64,000 bases of DNA from Deinococcus taeanensis (lineage in GTDB: Bacteria; Deinococcota; Deinococci; Deinococcales; Deinococcaceae): assembly GCF_020229735.1 (NCBI RefSeq), contig NZ_CP083456.1:194001-258000 (forward strand), written 5' to 3'. How positions within the stretch are numbered: the first letter of the stretch is position 1; each line of letters begins with the position of its first letter. The translations under genes were made by a program, and so were the position numbers. This document shows, piece by piece, positions 41,710-50,727 of the stretch. A model generated the notes under the pieces. It did not search any database. It was not told the DNA's origin and saw only the letters and a program-made list of their open reading frames with translations.

Positions 41710-41856
41710 ATGCCCATTCCTTTCCGTTTTGCCGCTGTTGCCCTGCTGCTTGCCGGTCTATTCGCGCCGGCCGCGCCGGCCCGCCTGGTTTCTGCTGCGC
41801 CCGCACACGCCGTGCTGGCCGGTGACGGAGCTGGCACCGGCGGAGGAACAGCTTGA
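41710..41856 (+). CDS. Possible small secreted protein, 48 residues
   Basis: From ATG 41710, eight bases after AAAGGAG, the frame encodes a signal-peptide-like start (MPIPFRFAAVALLLAGLF) followed by Ala/Pro/Gly-rich sequence. It ends 33 bases before the regulator gene. Could be a small secreted or export-regulated leader peptide. No family known. Confidence 0.4.
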   Translation: MPIPFRFAAVALLLAGLFAPAAPARLVSAAPAHAVLAGDGAGTGGGTA

Positions 41857-41889
41857 GTCCCGCTGGGTGCGGCGCTTTAGGATGCGCGC

Positions 41890-43566
41890 GTGGCGCCACG
41901 ATCTTCGCAGCACGAAGCCCCCTGGGACGAGTCCATCACCGCGCTGCTGGACGCCGGGCAGTGGGACGCGGCCGTGCGGACGATCACCCAGGCGTTCACG
42001 CACGCGCGGCAGGCCGCGAGGTTCGGGCAGCTGCTGACGTGGTTCGAGCAGGTGCCCGCGGCGGCACGCGCGCAGAGCGGCGCCGTGCGGCTGCACCTGC
42101 GCCTGCTGGGGAACATCCCGGGCGAACCGGACCTGGAGCGCGTGGCGCGCGCGTACGCCGCTGAGCCGGCCGCCGCGCCGGTCGCGCAGGTGTGCCTCGC
42201 GTGGGTGCACGCGCAGCGGGACCGGTTCGCGGAGGCCCTGGCCAGCGCGGACGCGGCCCTGCAGCGTGAAGCGGAACTCACGCCGTTCGACCTGGGGCTG
42301 GTGCTGCGGGCGCGCGGTATGGCCGGGCAGCGCCTCGGACGCCCGGCCTGGGAGGACGATGACCACCGGGCGGCGCAGCTGAGTGACGGCCGGGTGCGCG
42401 GCGTCACCCTGATGGAGTACGGCAGCCTGCTGCTGTACGGCGACGGGCACGCGCGCGGCATGGAGGCGCTGGGGGAAGCGACCCTCGCGCTGCGCGGCGA
42501 TGACCTCGAAGGCTGGGTGCTGAGCAGCAAGGGGTACGCGCACCTGCATCACGTGGACCTGGACGACGCGCAGGCGTGCTTCGAGGCGTGCATCGCCCTG
42601 CGTGAGCGTTTCCGGCCGCATGGGCAGACCGGGCTGGCGGCGGTGCTGCGCGCGCGGGGCGAATGGGACCGGGCTGAGGCGCTGTACCAGCAGGCGATCG
42701 CCCTCGCGGCGCGGCAGGAGCACACGGAGCGTGAACGGCAGGCGCGCCGCGGCCTGGGCCACACCGCCCGCATGCGCGGTCAGCCGCTGCGGGCCATCGA
42801 GTGGCTGTCGCAGGCGGCCGTGACGGTGCCGGCCGACCGGGAGAGCGGCGCGTCCTGGGTGAATGTCGATCTCGCGGCGGCGCACGTGTCGTTGCCTCGG
42901 GTGGACGCTGCGCGCGTCCTGGACCTGCTGGGGCGCACCGGCCCGCTGTCCGGGGAGGACGCTGACCGCGCGGCGATCGTCCGGGCAGAACTGGCGCGGC
43001 GTCAGGGGCGCCCGGACGAGGCGGCCGCGTTGAACCGGCCCCTGAACCGCCGGATGCTGTGGACGCGCGAAGAGGCCACGGCCCTGCCGGACCTGTTCGC
43101 GCTGCTGGGGGCCGACGCGCCGGAGCCGCTGGCGCGCCCGGAACGCCTGAGCGTGGACGTGCGCGCCGCCGGGTTCGGGGAGGTGCACCTCAACGGCCGG
43201 CGGCTGAACCTGCCGCTGCTGCCGCTCGTGGCGCTCGTCGCGCTGCTGGACGCCGGCGGCACCCTGGACGCCGAGTCCCTCGCGGCGGCCGTGGGGGACG
43301 GTCAGCCCCGCGGCCGCCGGCAGGCGGCGCAGCGGGCGACCCGCGCGGTCAAGCAGCTGCGCGGCGCGCTGGGCTGGCCGGACAGCGTGACGCACGCGGC
43401 GGGGCGCTACACGCTGGACCCGGCGGCCGCGTGGTCGTACGACGTGGTGAACCTTCAGCGCGCCGGTGAGCCCGTGCCGGCGTTCCTGCGGGGCGTGCAC
43501 GCCTTTCCGTGGGTGATGGAACGCGAGCAGGCCCTGCTGTTCGGGGACGATGACCTGAGCGACTGA
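41890..43566 (+). CDS. TPR-repeat regulator with C-terminal DNA-binding-like domain
   Basis: The 558-residue protein has about seven TPR-like helical repeats (residues 10-340: DAAVRTITQAFTHARQAARF, AEALYQQAIALAARQEHTERE) and a C-terminal domain (about 420-510) similar to OmpR/BTAD-type winged helices: GFGEVHLNGRRLNLPLLPLVALVALLDAGG and QAAQRATRAVKQLRGALGWPD. The layout is reversed relative to SARP/BTAD regulators, where the DNA-binding domain is N-terminal. Likely a regulator responding through protein contacts. GTG 41890 follows TAGGAT by six bases (leaderless). It is convergent with a WYL regulator. Confidence 0.75.
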   Translation: MAPRSSQHEAPWDESITALLDAGQWDAAVRTITQAFTHARQAARFGQLLTWFEQVPAAARAQSGAVRLHLRLLGNIPGEPDLERVARAYAAEPAAAPVAQVCLAWVHAQRDRFAEALASADAALQREAELTPFDLGLVLRARGMAGQRLGRPAWEDDDHRAAQLSDGRVRGVTLMEYGSLLLYGDGHARGMEALGEATLALRGDDLEGWVLSSKGYAHLHHVDLDDAQACFEACIALRERFRPHGQTGLAAVLRARGEWDRAEALYQQAIALAARQEHTERERQARRGLGHTARMRGQPLRAIEWLSQAAVTVPADRESGASWVNVDLAAAHVSLPRVDAARVLDLLGRTGPLSGEDADRAAIVRAELARRQGRPDEAAALNRPLNRRMLWTREEATALPDLFALLGADAPEPLARPERLSVDVRAAGFGEVHLNGRRLNLPLLPLVALVALLDAGGTLDAESLAAAVGDGQPRGRRQAAQRATRAVKQLRGALGWPDSVTHAAGRYTLDPAAAWSYDVVNLQRAGEPVPAFLRGVHAFPWVMEREQALLFGDDDLSD

Positions 43567-43573
43567 CGCCCGC

Positions 43574-44572
43574 TCAGCCGCGCACCTGGGGCGTCCGGTC
43601 GAAGCGGGCGAGCGCGTCGCGGAGTTCGGCGAGCCACGCGCAGCGCACCTCCGGGGGGGACAGCACCTCGGCCCGGGCGCCCCAGCTGAGCAGAAACGGC
43701 ATCAGTTCGCGCGGCAGTCCGGCGTCATCGACGCCCGCGCGGAACTCGAGGTCCACGAAGCCGTCCCCGCGGATCAGGGTCGACTGGGGGAAGCCGCCCT
43801 CGAGGACGCGGTAGGCCGCCTCCGGGTCGAAGCGGACGGTCACGGTGACGCTGTCCTCACCGCCGATCACGCCCCAGGCGTCCGAGAGGTACGCCTGCGG
43901 GTCGAAGTGCGGGTCGACGTCGTAGCGGTCAGCGAGCAGGTGCAGGTTGCTCATGCGGGCGAGCTTGTAGGTGCCGACCGTGCCGGCGGCGCGGTTGAGG
44001 CCGATCACGAACGGCGCGAGGTTCGTGCGGCTGATCTCCACGAAGTACACGCCCAGTTCCAGGCCGGTGCGCAGGATCCCGTTGCGCTCGCGGTGATCGA
44101 AGCGCAGCACCTGCCCGTCAAGCCACGCGGCGGCGACAAGTTCCATCTGCCGGTCGGTGAACACCCCCTGCCCGCCGGAACGGATGCTGGCGTTCAAGGT
44201 GTGCCGCACGCGCTCGGGCAGCGCGAGCGACAGGGTGTGCAGGGCGCGGCGGTCGTGCCCGCCGAGCGCCGGGGAATGGTGGTGCGCCAGGCGCAGCGCG
44301 GTGTACGCGGCGAGCACCTCGGCGGGCCGCAGCAGGGTGCCGTTGCGCGGAATGAAGTACAGCCCGGGCGTGTCCTCCTGGACGAAGTGCCCCATGGCGC
44401 GCAGGGCCTCAAGGTCCCGCTGCACGCTGCGCTGGCCCACGCCGAACGAGCGGGCGAGTTCGGCGGTGGACTGCGGGCGGGCCTGCAGCTCGGCAAGCAG
44501 CGCCGTGAGCCGCTGGGCTTTGTGCCAGCTGCGGGGGGCTTCGGGCGCGTCGTGCTCTGCATAGGCGGTCAT
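43574..44572 (-). CDS. WYL-domain transcriptional regulator (YafY type)
   Basis: The 332-residue protein has an HTH_11-type winged helix at residues 18-75 (HKAQRLTALLAELQARPQSTAELARSFGVGQRSVQRDLEALRAMG), and a WYL-like domain at about 135-220 (FDHRERNGILRTGLELGVYFVEISRTNLAPFVIGL) with a C-terminal WCX-like part (VTVRFDPEAAYRVLEGGFPQSTLI). WYL domains bind nucleic acids or small ligands and often control DNA-damage or defence functions; the DdrO-independent Deinococcus repertoire includes several. ATG 44572 is six bases after TACGTT (44584-44579), so leaderless. Targets unknown. Confidence 0.88.
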   Translation of the reverse strand: MTAYAEHDAPEAPRSWHKAQRLTALLAELQARPQSTAELARSFGVGQRSVQRDLEALRAMGHFVQEDTPGLYFIPRNGTLLRPAEVLAAYTALRLAHHHSPALGGHDRRALHTLSLALPERVRHTLNASIRSGGQGVFTDRQMELVAAAWLDGQVLRFDHRERNGILRTGLELGVYFVEISRTNLAPFVIGLNRAAGTVGTYKLARMSNLHLLADRYDVDPHFDPQAYLSDAWGVIGGEDSVTVTVRFDPEAAYRVLEGGFPQSTLIRGDGFVDLEFRAGVDDAGLPRELMPFLLSWGARAEVLSPPEVRCAWLAELRDALARFDRTPQVRG

Positions 44573-44578
44573 GCGCCG

Positions 44579-44584
44579 AACGTA
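44579..44584 (-). promoter_or_regulatory. Leaderless -10 box of WYL regulator
   Basis: TACGTT on the minus strand, six bases from ATG 44572. The region between this gene and the next (44573-44937, 365 bases) has no other recognised feature on that strand. Confidence 0.5.
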
Positions 44585-44937
44585 CGGAACAGCTGACAAC
44601 ACACTGACGCTCAACTATGAAAAAAGACGCGTCAGGCCAGTCATCTGAAGTTGATATATCAAGGAATCTGCCACACGGCCGACAAGGTTCAGCCCAGGGC
44701 ACACCAACCGGAACAGGCGGCGCCCGCACCGGCCGCGGCCGGTCGCCAGCGCCGACAGGAGGACGGCGCCGGTCCCCTGGTCGCCACTCGCAGACGAGAA
44801 AAGAGCGGCTCGCGGGTGGGTTCACTGGGCACGGCGCAGTCGCCACTGCCTCCCCGCAGGGCCCTCAGAGAAACCCCCGGTCCCCCGCAACGGTGCGCCC
44901 CTCCCGGGCCGCGCCCAGGTGGCTTTACACTCCCGGG
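44585..44937. other. Divergent intergenic region between WYL regulator and pRiA4b gene
   Basis: About 350 bases. TACACT at 44926-44931, six bases before ATG 44938, is the rightward -10 box. An AT-rich stretch at 44595-44670 is likely part of the leftward promoter. No gene recognised. Confidence 0.5.
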
Positions 44938-47139
44938 ATGACCACTTCCCGTCAGCCGTCCCGGGGGATGTGCCGCGCCTGCGGCTATGTCGGCACCAAA
45001 GCCAGCATGACGAAGCACCAGGCCGGGTGCGCCTTGAGGCAGGCGGCGGACGGACCGACCCATGACGTCTGGCGCCTGCGCGTCAGTGGCGCTGATCTTC
45101 CGGCGTACTGGCTGGACGTTGAAATGCTGCCCGGGGCGACCCTGGACGACCTCGACCGCTTCCTGCGCGACATCTGGCTGGAGTGCTGCGGTCACCTCAG
45201 CAGTTTCACCATCGGTCCGCAGTTCGGCCATGACTGGGAAGCAGGCCCAGCGTCCAGACGGACCAGGCAGCCTCCGCTGGCCGGACTTGGCCTGCAGCCT
45301 GGTGACAGGTTCGGCTATACCTACGATTTCGGCAGCAGCACCACCCTGACCGTTCAGGTCCAGGCCTACGAATCCGTGAGCGGGAACGCGGCCGACAAGG
45401 TCAAGGTGCTCGCGCGGAACCTGCCACCGGTCCTGACGTGCACTCGGTGCGGAAAACCAGCCCGGTGGGTTCACACCGGGGAAGCGGACGCAGCCACCGG
45501 CGGCCCGCTGCTGTACTGCGGCGTCCACGGCCGGAGAACCCGCGACGAGCAGCTACCGGTCGTCAACTCCCCGCGCATGGGGGTCTGCGGGTATGAAGGC
45601 CGAAGCGACGAACACGGGCCACCTGCGTCACCCGGACTGACCGGCAAGCCGGACCCTGCCCACGCGACGCGGCCGACCCGCGGTCCAGGTCAGGACGTCA
45701 CCCGCCTGGAGACCCTGAGCCTCCTGGACGAGGACCTTGATCAGGAGGTGCTGGCCTATGTCCAGACCCTGCCGCTGCAGGCGAACACCGTCTGGATGGT
45801 CGCCGTTCAGGAGCTGCCGGACGTGCTGCCCACAGCCGAGGGCCTCTCGGCTGTGGTCCTGGTGGTGGACGCTGCGAGCGGGCAGATCATGACAAGCGAG
45901 GTCACGGGCGAGATCACGGCGCAGGTCGTGCAGGAAATCGTGCTCGGAACGATGCTGGCCCCTGAGGCAGCTGGCCTTGAGCCGCAGCGGCCCGGTCAGA
46001 TCTTCACCCTGGACGCGGCGCTGGCCTTCTCGCTGCACACCGCGCTGGCCGCACTGGGCATCAGGGTCGAGCGGCGGGACGATCCTGAGTTCAAGGCCCT
46101 GCTCGCCCGCCTGAGCGCAGAAGTCAGCGCCGAGATGCGGGCCCTGGTCGACAGCCAGCGTCCGCAGGCGTTTCTCCAGGACGTGCCTGACCAGGATGTC
46201 CGGGATCTGGTGGAGACCTTCGCGCGCTTCATGAAGGCAAAGCCCTGGCAGACCTTCGCGCCAGACAAGCCGCTGCGGGCAAGCTGGACCAACCCGGACG
46301 GCACGGGCAGCCAGCTGTACGCCACCGTGCTGGGCGACCTGGGTGAGGTGCACGGTCTGGCCCTCTATCCTGACTGGCTGACCTACAACAAGCATCTCCT
46401 GAACAGTTTCAACCCTGAACTGGTGCTGCTGGCCACCGGGGGCCTCGAAAGTCTGACCTTGAGCCGGCGGGACGAGGTGCACCCGGACGACTGGGAGCGG
46501 CTCCGGGCAGCTGGACTGCCGGCCCGCGCCAAAGCTGGCCCGGCGCTGGCCCGGGTTGGCCAGACGGGCACCGAGCGGCCCACCTGTGCGCTGCGGCCCC
46601 TCACCGCCGTGCTGAACATTCTGTCGGCGCGTGCGGAACGCAGCTCACGCGCCGTGACGTCCCTGAACGCTGACCTCGGCGGAATCCGCGTGAAGTATCC
46701 CGCGGATCCACGTGATGAACTCAGCGCGCAAGACCGCAGAGGCAGCATCGAACTGCAGGTGAGGAGCAGCGTCGGCCCCTTCACGGATGACGGGGTCGCC
46801 GTCCTGACCGGACCGCCAGAGATGCTGGTGAGAACGGCCCTTGCCCAGGCCCGACGTCTGCTGGAGCAACCGGCCGCACCAGGCCGACACGTGTACCTCC
46901 CCTCTCACCTGGAGTCCGCTGCCCAGGTTCTGGAGGACGGCGGCATCTTTGGGGACCTGCATGTGCGCGTCTGGGAGAGCCGCCCCAGCAGCCCAGCACT
47001 CACCCTGGCCCACCTCACGGCCCTGGGGCCACTGGTCGACGGTGGACTCGCCACCATTGAGGTCAGGACCCGCCCGGCGGAGGTGGACGGCCTCACCGTG
47101 GCGTTGCGGCCGGTTGACCCGGAAGAGGGTCAGGCCTGA
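44938..47139 (+). CDS. pRiA4b ORF-3-like protein with large C-terminal DUF7309-like region
   Basis: The 733-residue protein starts with a short zinc-finger-like segment (MCRACGYVGTKASMTKHQAGCALR), followed by the plasmid pRiA4b ORF-3 domain at about 50-180 (IWLECCGHLSSFTIGPQFGHDWEA, GDRFGYTYDFGSSTTLTVQV) and a second Cys pair (CTRCGKPARWVHTG). Residues 260-730 form a region with SLLDEDLDQEVLAYVQTLP and ASWTNPDGTGSQLYATVLGDLGEVHGLALYPDW, resembling DUF6930/DUF7309 domains usually found beside pRiA4b domains. Function unknown; often on plasmids. The ATG at 44938 was chosen for the -10 box six bases upstream; upstream frame looks noncoding. Confidence 0.8.
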   Translation: MTTSRQPSRGMCRACGYVGTKASMTKHQAGCALRQAADGPTHDVWRLRVSGADLPAYWLDVEMLPGATLDDLDRFLRDIWLECCGHLSSFTIGPQFGHDWEAGPASRRTRQPPLAGLGLQPGDRFGYTYDFGSSTTLTVQVQAYESVSGNAADKVKVLARNLPPVLTCTRCGKPARWVHTGEADAATGGPLLYCGVHGRRTRDEQLPVVNSPRMGVCGYEGRSDEHGPPASPGLTGKPDPAHATRPTRGPGQDVTRLETLSLLDEDLDQEVLAYVQTLPLQANTVWMVAVQELPDVLPTAEGLSAVVLVVDAASGQIMTSEVTGEITAQVVQEIVLGTMLAPEAAGLEPQRPGQIFTLDAALAFSLHTALAALGIRVERRDDPEFKALLARLSAEVSAEMRALVDSQRPQAFLQDVPDQDVRDLVETFARFMKAKPWQTFAPDKPLRASWTNPDGTGSQLYATVLGDLGEVHGLALYPDWLTYNKHLLNSFNPELVLLATGGLESLTLSRRDEVHPDDWERLRAAGLPARAKAGPALARVGQTGTERPTCALRPLTAVLNILSARAERSSRAVTSLNADLGGIRVKYPADPRDELSAQDRRGSIELQVRSSVGPFTDDGVAVLTGPPEMLVRTALAQARRLLEQPAAPGRHVYLPSHLESAAQVLEDGGIFGDLHVRVWESRPSSPALTLAHLTALGPLVDGGLATIEVRTRPAEVDGLTVALRPVDPEEGQA

Positions 47140-47551
47140 GCCCGGTGCGGCCCGGCGCGACTGATGAAGCAGGCAAAATCGGAGGGGAATCCGGTCTGGC
47201 GGCACTGGACCCCTCGAACCGGGGCGCAGGCGGGACCAGCGGGACCCTCCAGAGCGCCGGATTCAAGAGCGGCGCTGCGCCACCTGCCCGGACGGGCGGT
47301 CACCCGTCAGACCCCACCCTCGCCCTGGGAACCCACGTAGGCAGGTGAAGCCCAGGCAGACACGGCGGGCCACCCAGGCGATCACCGGCAGGCGAGAGCC
47401 CCCGGCGGCCCCACGGGCGGCGCCTGGACGTCACCCGACTGCCGGGCAGTGCAGCGGCTGGTCACGGCGGCCATGGTCCGGCCCCCCTGGCCGTGACGCC
47501 CGGGTGGACCCACCGGTGCGCCAGACCTGCGTCACCGGCGTCAGGGCAGCC
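47140..47551. other. Intergenic stretch, nothing recognised
   Basis: About 410 bases between convergent genes. No hairpin with a U-run, gene or repeat was identified. Confidence 0.45.
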
Positions 47552-49579
47552 TCAACTGTCACGTTTCCCCTCCTGATGACGGGCGTCAAGCTGGTGGCTG
47601 ACCTGCTGCATCACCTGCCACGCCACGCTGCTCGGTGAGAAGCCGCCCGGGTGCATCACGAACGGCACATTCTTGGCGCGGGCCACGTCACGCAGGGCAG
47701 AGTGCGCGTGACCCATCCACCGGATCGCCAGAATCACGAGGGCGGTGTCCGCCGTGACGTGCGCCTGGGCGTGCGTGCCGTGGGCGTACGCGGCGCTGCT
47801 GATCCAGTCGAGTTCGCGCAGCGCCAGGGCGCGCACGAGCGACGCGTGGTGTTCCGCACTGCGGACGCTACCGAGCAGCACCACCCGCTGACCCTGAAGC
47901 CTCGCCCGCGCAGCAAGGACATGCGCCGGTTCGTTCTGCAAGCCTGGCAGCGCCGGGGCAGCGGGGACCGGCGGAACAGAGGGGGGTTGGGCAGGAGGGT
48001 CAGCGGACCGCCTGGGTGGCCCGTCCGGGGCCGGCGGCTCCTCGCCGAGCAGACGCTCCGCTTCGGTGAGCGCCTCCAGGCACTCGTCGTTCAGCTGCCT
48101 GAATGCCCCGTTGGTAAGGGGCAGCGCGCGGAGCGGTCCGAACTGGGCAAAGTACCGTTCGAGAACGCGTTGCTCCGGCAGGCGCAGTCCCGCCCGGCGG
48201 ACGGTGGCAAGGAGGTGTCCGGCGGCGCGGGTGATGAGCGCCCCGGCCCTGGCCTGCCAGGTGGTCCAGGCCGCCGTGTCCCGGAGTTCCAGCAGCAGCA
48301 GGCTGCGCAACACAGTGTCGAGTTCGCCGCGCAGGTCGTGACTGACGTTGCCTCTGGGCTGTGTCGCGTCCCACGCCCACAGGGGATCGACCCCACTGAC
48401 CTGCGCGGCGAGCTGCACCATGGGCGGGAGGTTCATGCCAGGCGCGCGGAAGGTGCTGGTCAGCCCCTGGAGGCTCAGCAGGATCAGCCGGACCTGGAGG
48501 GTTTCGTCCTGCTCGGGTGTGACGCCGGCCGCAAGGTCCCGGTCCAGGGCGTCAAGCGCCTGCCAGAGCGACTCGAGGTGGCGCTGCTCGGCGGCGGTGG
48601 GTGCGCGCAGTCGGTCGTGCCGCAGCGCGCGCAGCAGGCGCCGGGCCGCGCGCACGTGACCGCCGAGGTGCCCGGTCGCGCCGCGCCGGAAGCGCTGGGC
48701 GAGCGGCAGGGTGGGTGAACCCAGCGCCCGGTGCAGTTGGGCGTGCCAGCCGCGCAGGGCGTCTGCCGCGGTCTGGTCTTCCCCGGCGTCGCGCAGCGAC
48801 TGCGCCCAGCTCAGCAGCAGGACCTGCGCCGTGTCGAGAACGCTGATCAGCGGAGCGTTCTGCAGCCGGTCGCGGCCGGTGACGTGCAGCAGCAGCAGCG
48901 CCGCGTTCCGCCCGGCTTCGTCGCTGGTCATGGCCAGCGCGCGCAGGGCCTGCGCCTGCGCGAAGCGCGCCGGGTCCAGGGTTGCGGGCGGGGTCAGGGC
49001 GGCGCGGCTGGGATCGAGGGGGTCCTTGCGCAGCGGGGGCGTCCGGTACCCGGCCCAGGTCAGGCGCTGCGCCGCCTGGGCGCCCGCCGGACGGTTCACC
49101 TGCGCGGCGGTGTCCAGGACCATGGCTACGGCCTGCGCGAACTCCTCCGGCAGGAGCGGCACGTTCGGCAGGGCGCCGCCGCTCGCGGTCTGGATGGTGG
49201 TGACGCGCCGCATCACCCCCTCGCCAAGAGGACTGAGCAGGTCCAGGGTGGCCGCGAGGTCCCCGATGAGTTCGAGGAGCGGGGCGTCCGGCTGCGCGGC
49301 GTAGGCGTCGAGGCCGACGGCGAGCGCCTGCCCGAGCAGCACACTCTGGATCACCTGTTCCTGCTGCCGGACCTCCAGGGACTCGTCGTGCTCGGCCCGG
49401 TCCATCTGCTGGTCGAGCAGCGTTTCAAGCGCGCGCAGGTAGGGCAGCAGCAACGCCGGATGAGCGGTGACGCCGCCGGGCGGATCGCGCGCGTCCACGT
49501 CCCACGCTCCCGGCTGAATCCACAGGGTGGAGGCGGGGCCCGGCAGGAGACGGCCGTCGGGCATGCGGAGTCGGGCCAT
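47552..49579 (-). CDS. Large hypothetical protein with C-terminal DUF2325-like domain
   Basis: The 675-residue protein is mainly helical up to about residue 550 (Leu- and Arg-rich, many HEAT/ARM-like helices), then a Pro-rich linker (EEPPAPDGPPRRSADPPAQPPSVPPVP) and a small alpha/beta domain at about 580-665: QRVVLLGSVRSAEHHASLV, ELDWISSAAYAHGTHAQAH, LVILAIRWMGHAHSALRDVARAKNVPFV. This resembles DUF2325, a Rossmann-like domain of unknown role. ATG 49579 is six bases after CATACT (49591-49586), leaderless. No neighbours in an operon. Confidence 0.78.
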   Translation of the reverse strand: MARLRMPDGRLLPGPASTLWIQPGAWDVDARDPPGGVTAHPALLLPYLRALETLLDQQMDRAEHDESLEVRQQEQVIQSVLLGQALAVGLDAYAAQPDAPLLELIGDLAATLDLLSPLGEGVMRRVTTIQTASGGALPNVPLLPEEFAQAVAMVLDTAAQVNRPAGAQAAQRLTWAGYRTPPLRKDPLDPSRAALTPPATLDPARFAQAQALRALAMTSDEAGRNAALLLLHVTGRDRLQNAPLISVLDTAQVLLLSWAQSLRDAGEDQTAADALRGWHAQLHRALGSPTLPLAQRFRRGATGHLGGHVRAARRLLRALRHDRLRAPTAAEQRHLESLWQALDALDRDLAAGVTPEQDETLQVRLILLSLQGLTSTFRAPGMNLPPMVQLAAQVSGVDPLWAWDATQPRGNVSHDLRGELDTVLRSLLLLELRDTAAWTTWQARAGALITRAAGHLLATVRRAGLRLPEQRVLERYFAQFGPLRALPLTNGAFRQLNDECLEALTEAERLLGEEPPAPDGPPRRSADPPAQPPSVPPVPAAPALPGLQNEPAHVLAARARLQGQRVVLLGSVRSAEHHASLVRALALRELDWISSAAYAHGTHAQAHVTADTALVILAIRWMGHAHSALRDVARAKNVPFVMHPGGFSPSSVAWQVMQQVSHQLDARHQEGKRDS

Positions 49580-50320
49580 ACCCTCAGTATGGCCCGGGCG
49601 GGGTGCTGCTTTGCCTCTCGGCCAGCGGCGCCCATAGTTGGAACGGCGGACAGAACCAGCGCATGAACGGCATATGGAGGGTCAGCAGAGTGGCGGGGCG
49701 CGGGGGCTGCTTCGCCGCTGGTTCGCGCTGCTCTTAACGTTAAGAGCAGAACCTGTGCAGGGTGCGGAGTCCATCAGGCGACGCCAGGCGGCAAGTCATG
49801 AGCTGATGGGCCCTCCCGCCGGGTCCGCACAGTGACAACACGCCGCGTCAAGGCCATGCGGATCTGCCCCAGTGCGGACCTGAGAACTCTGCACCGCGCT
49901 CTGGTGGAGGTGGCCTGAAAGCAGCGGCTGGAACACGACGTGAGCCTGACCCAGTGAGGACAGCGTCAGCCGCCACGCCGGGCGTCCCGGCCCATCAGGC
50001 GGTTGCCCGGTCACCGTGCTCCGGGTCTCCCCCACCCCACAGAAACGCCCAGGTGACAGGACACCCCTCCTGGTGAGCGCGGGTGAGCACCGGTCTGTCC
50101 CGGCGGCGCGGTGAAGTCGCTTCCACCGCACGTTTTCGGCACCGCCCGGGGCGCCTCCGGCGCCAGGCAGGACGGCCAGGTCCCGTCCCGCGCCCATCCG
50201 AGGGGTGGTGTGCTCTACGCAAGCGCCCGAGCGGCCTGACTTGAAGGGCTGTCCGGCCAGTGTGCCCGCAGCGCGCCTGGAAAGCGTTTGAGCCGGGGCG
50301 ATGGCAGGGGAAGGTCCCAC
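49580..50320. other. Gene-free region between hypothetical gene and origin
   Basis: About 740 bases. It contains one palindromic parS candidate at 49729-49748 and ends at the iteron block. No gene recognised. Confidence 0.55.
49729..49748. other. Putative parS site 1
   Basis: TGCTCTTAACGTTAAGAGCA, a 20-bp perfect palindrome. Its core CTCTTAACGTTAAGAG is found at three more places around parAB, so it is the likely ParB binding site. Confidence 0.85.
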
Positions 50321-50583
50321 CCGTCCAGTTTGTGGAAAAGATCGGCCGCTCACCCGTCCAGTTTGTGGAGAATGACGCGTTTTCACCCGTCCAGTTTGTG
50401 GGAAACGGGCGGAGCGGCCACCCGTCCAGTTTGTGGAGAATGACGCGTTTTCACCCGTCCAGTTTGTGGGAACATGCCCGTCCAGTTTGTGGAGTATAGA
50501 CAGGACTGTACCGTCCAGTTTGTGGAATACCCTCCCCTGCTCACCCGTCCAGTTTGTGGAGGTTCACCCGTCCAGTTTGTGGG
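50321..50583. repeat. Nine iterons upstream of repA (replication origin)
   Basis: Nine direct repeats of CCGTCCAGTTTGTGG(A/G) start at 50321, 50354, 50387, 50422, 50455, 50478, 50511, 50545 and 50568. Centre spacing is 33-35 or 23 bp, close to whole turns of DNA. A larger duplication (50351-50404 repeated at 50419-50472) explains four of them. Such iterons bind the initiator RepA and set copy number. Confidence 0.95.
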
Positions 50584-50630
50584 GTTCGGCCTGAAAGAGC
50601 CTGTGGCAGCGCGGTATGCACCGGCGCCCT

Positions 50631-50694
50631 GAAGAAGATCTTCTATATGTTTTTATTATTTTTTCTTTTGTCTTTGAACAAAGAAATCTTCTTC
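50631..50694. other. AT-rich unwinding element bordered by an inverted repeat
   Basis: GAAGAAGAT (50631-50639) and ATCTTCTTC (50686-50694) flank 46 bases that are about 85 percent A+T in a region otherwise GC-rich. This lies between the iterons and repA, the expected place of the DNA unwinding element of an iteron origin. Confidence 0.85.
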
Positions 50695-50715
50695 AGATAC
50701 GCGGTTTTGCTGTGT

Positions 50716-50721
50716 TACGAT
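50716..50721 (+). promoter_or_regulatory. Leaderless -10 box of repA
   Basis: TACGAT is six bases before ATG 50728. The iterons 130-400 bp upstream may add autoregulation by RepA. Confidence 0.6.
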
Positions 50722-50727
50722 CAACTC

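Noticed and set aside
50321..50583. Possible CRISPR array
   Set aside because: Repeats are only 16 bp, irregularly spaced by 7-19 bp and the spacers are themselves duplicated; a replication gene follows. Iterons fit far better, and no cas genes are present.
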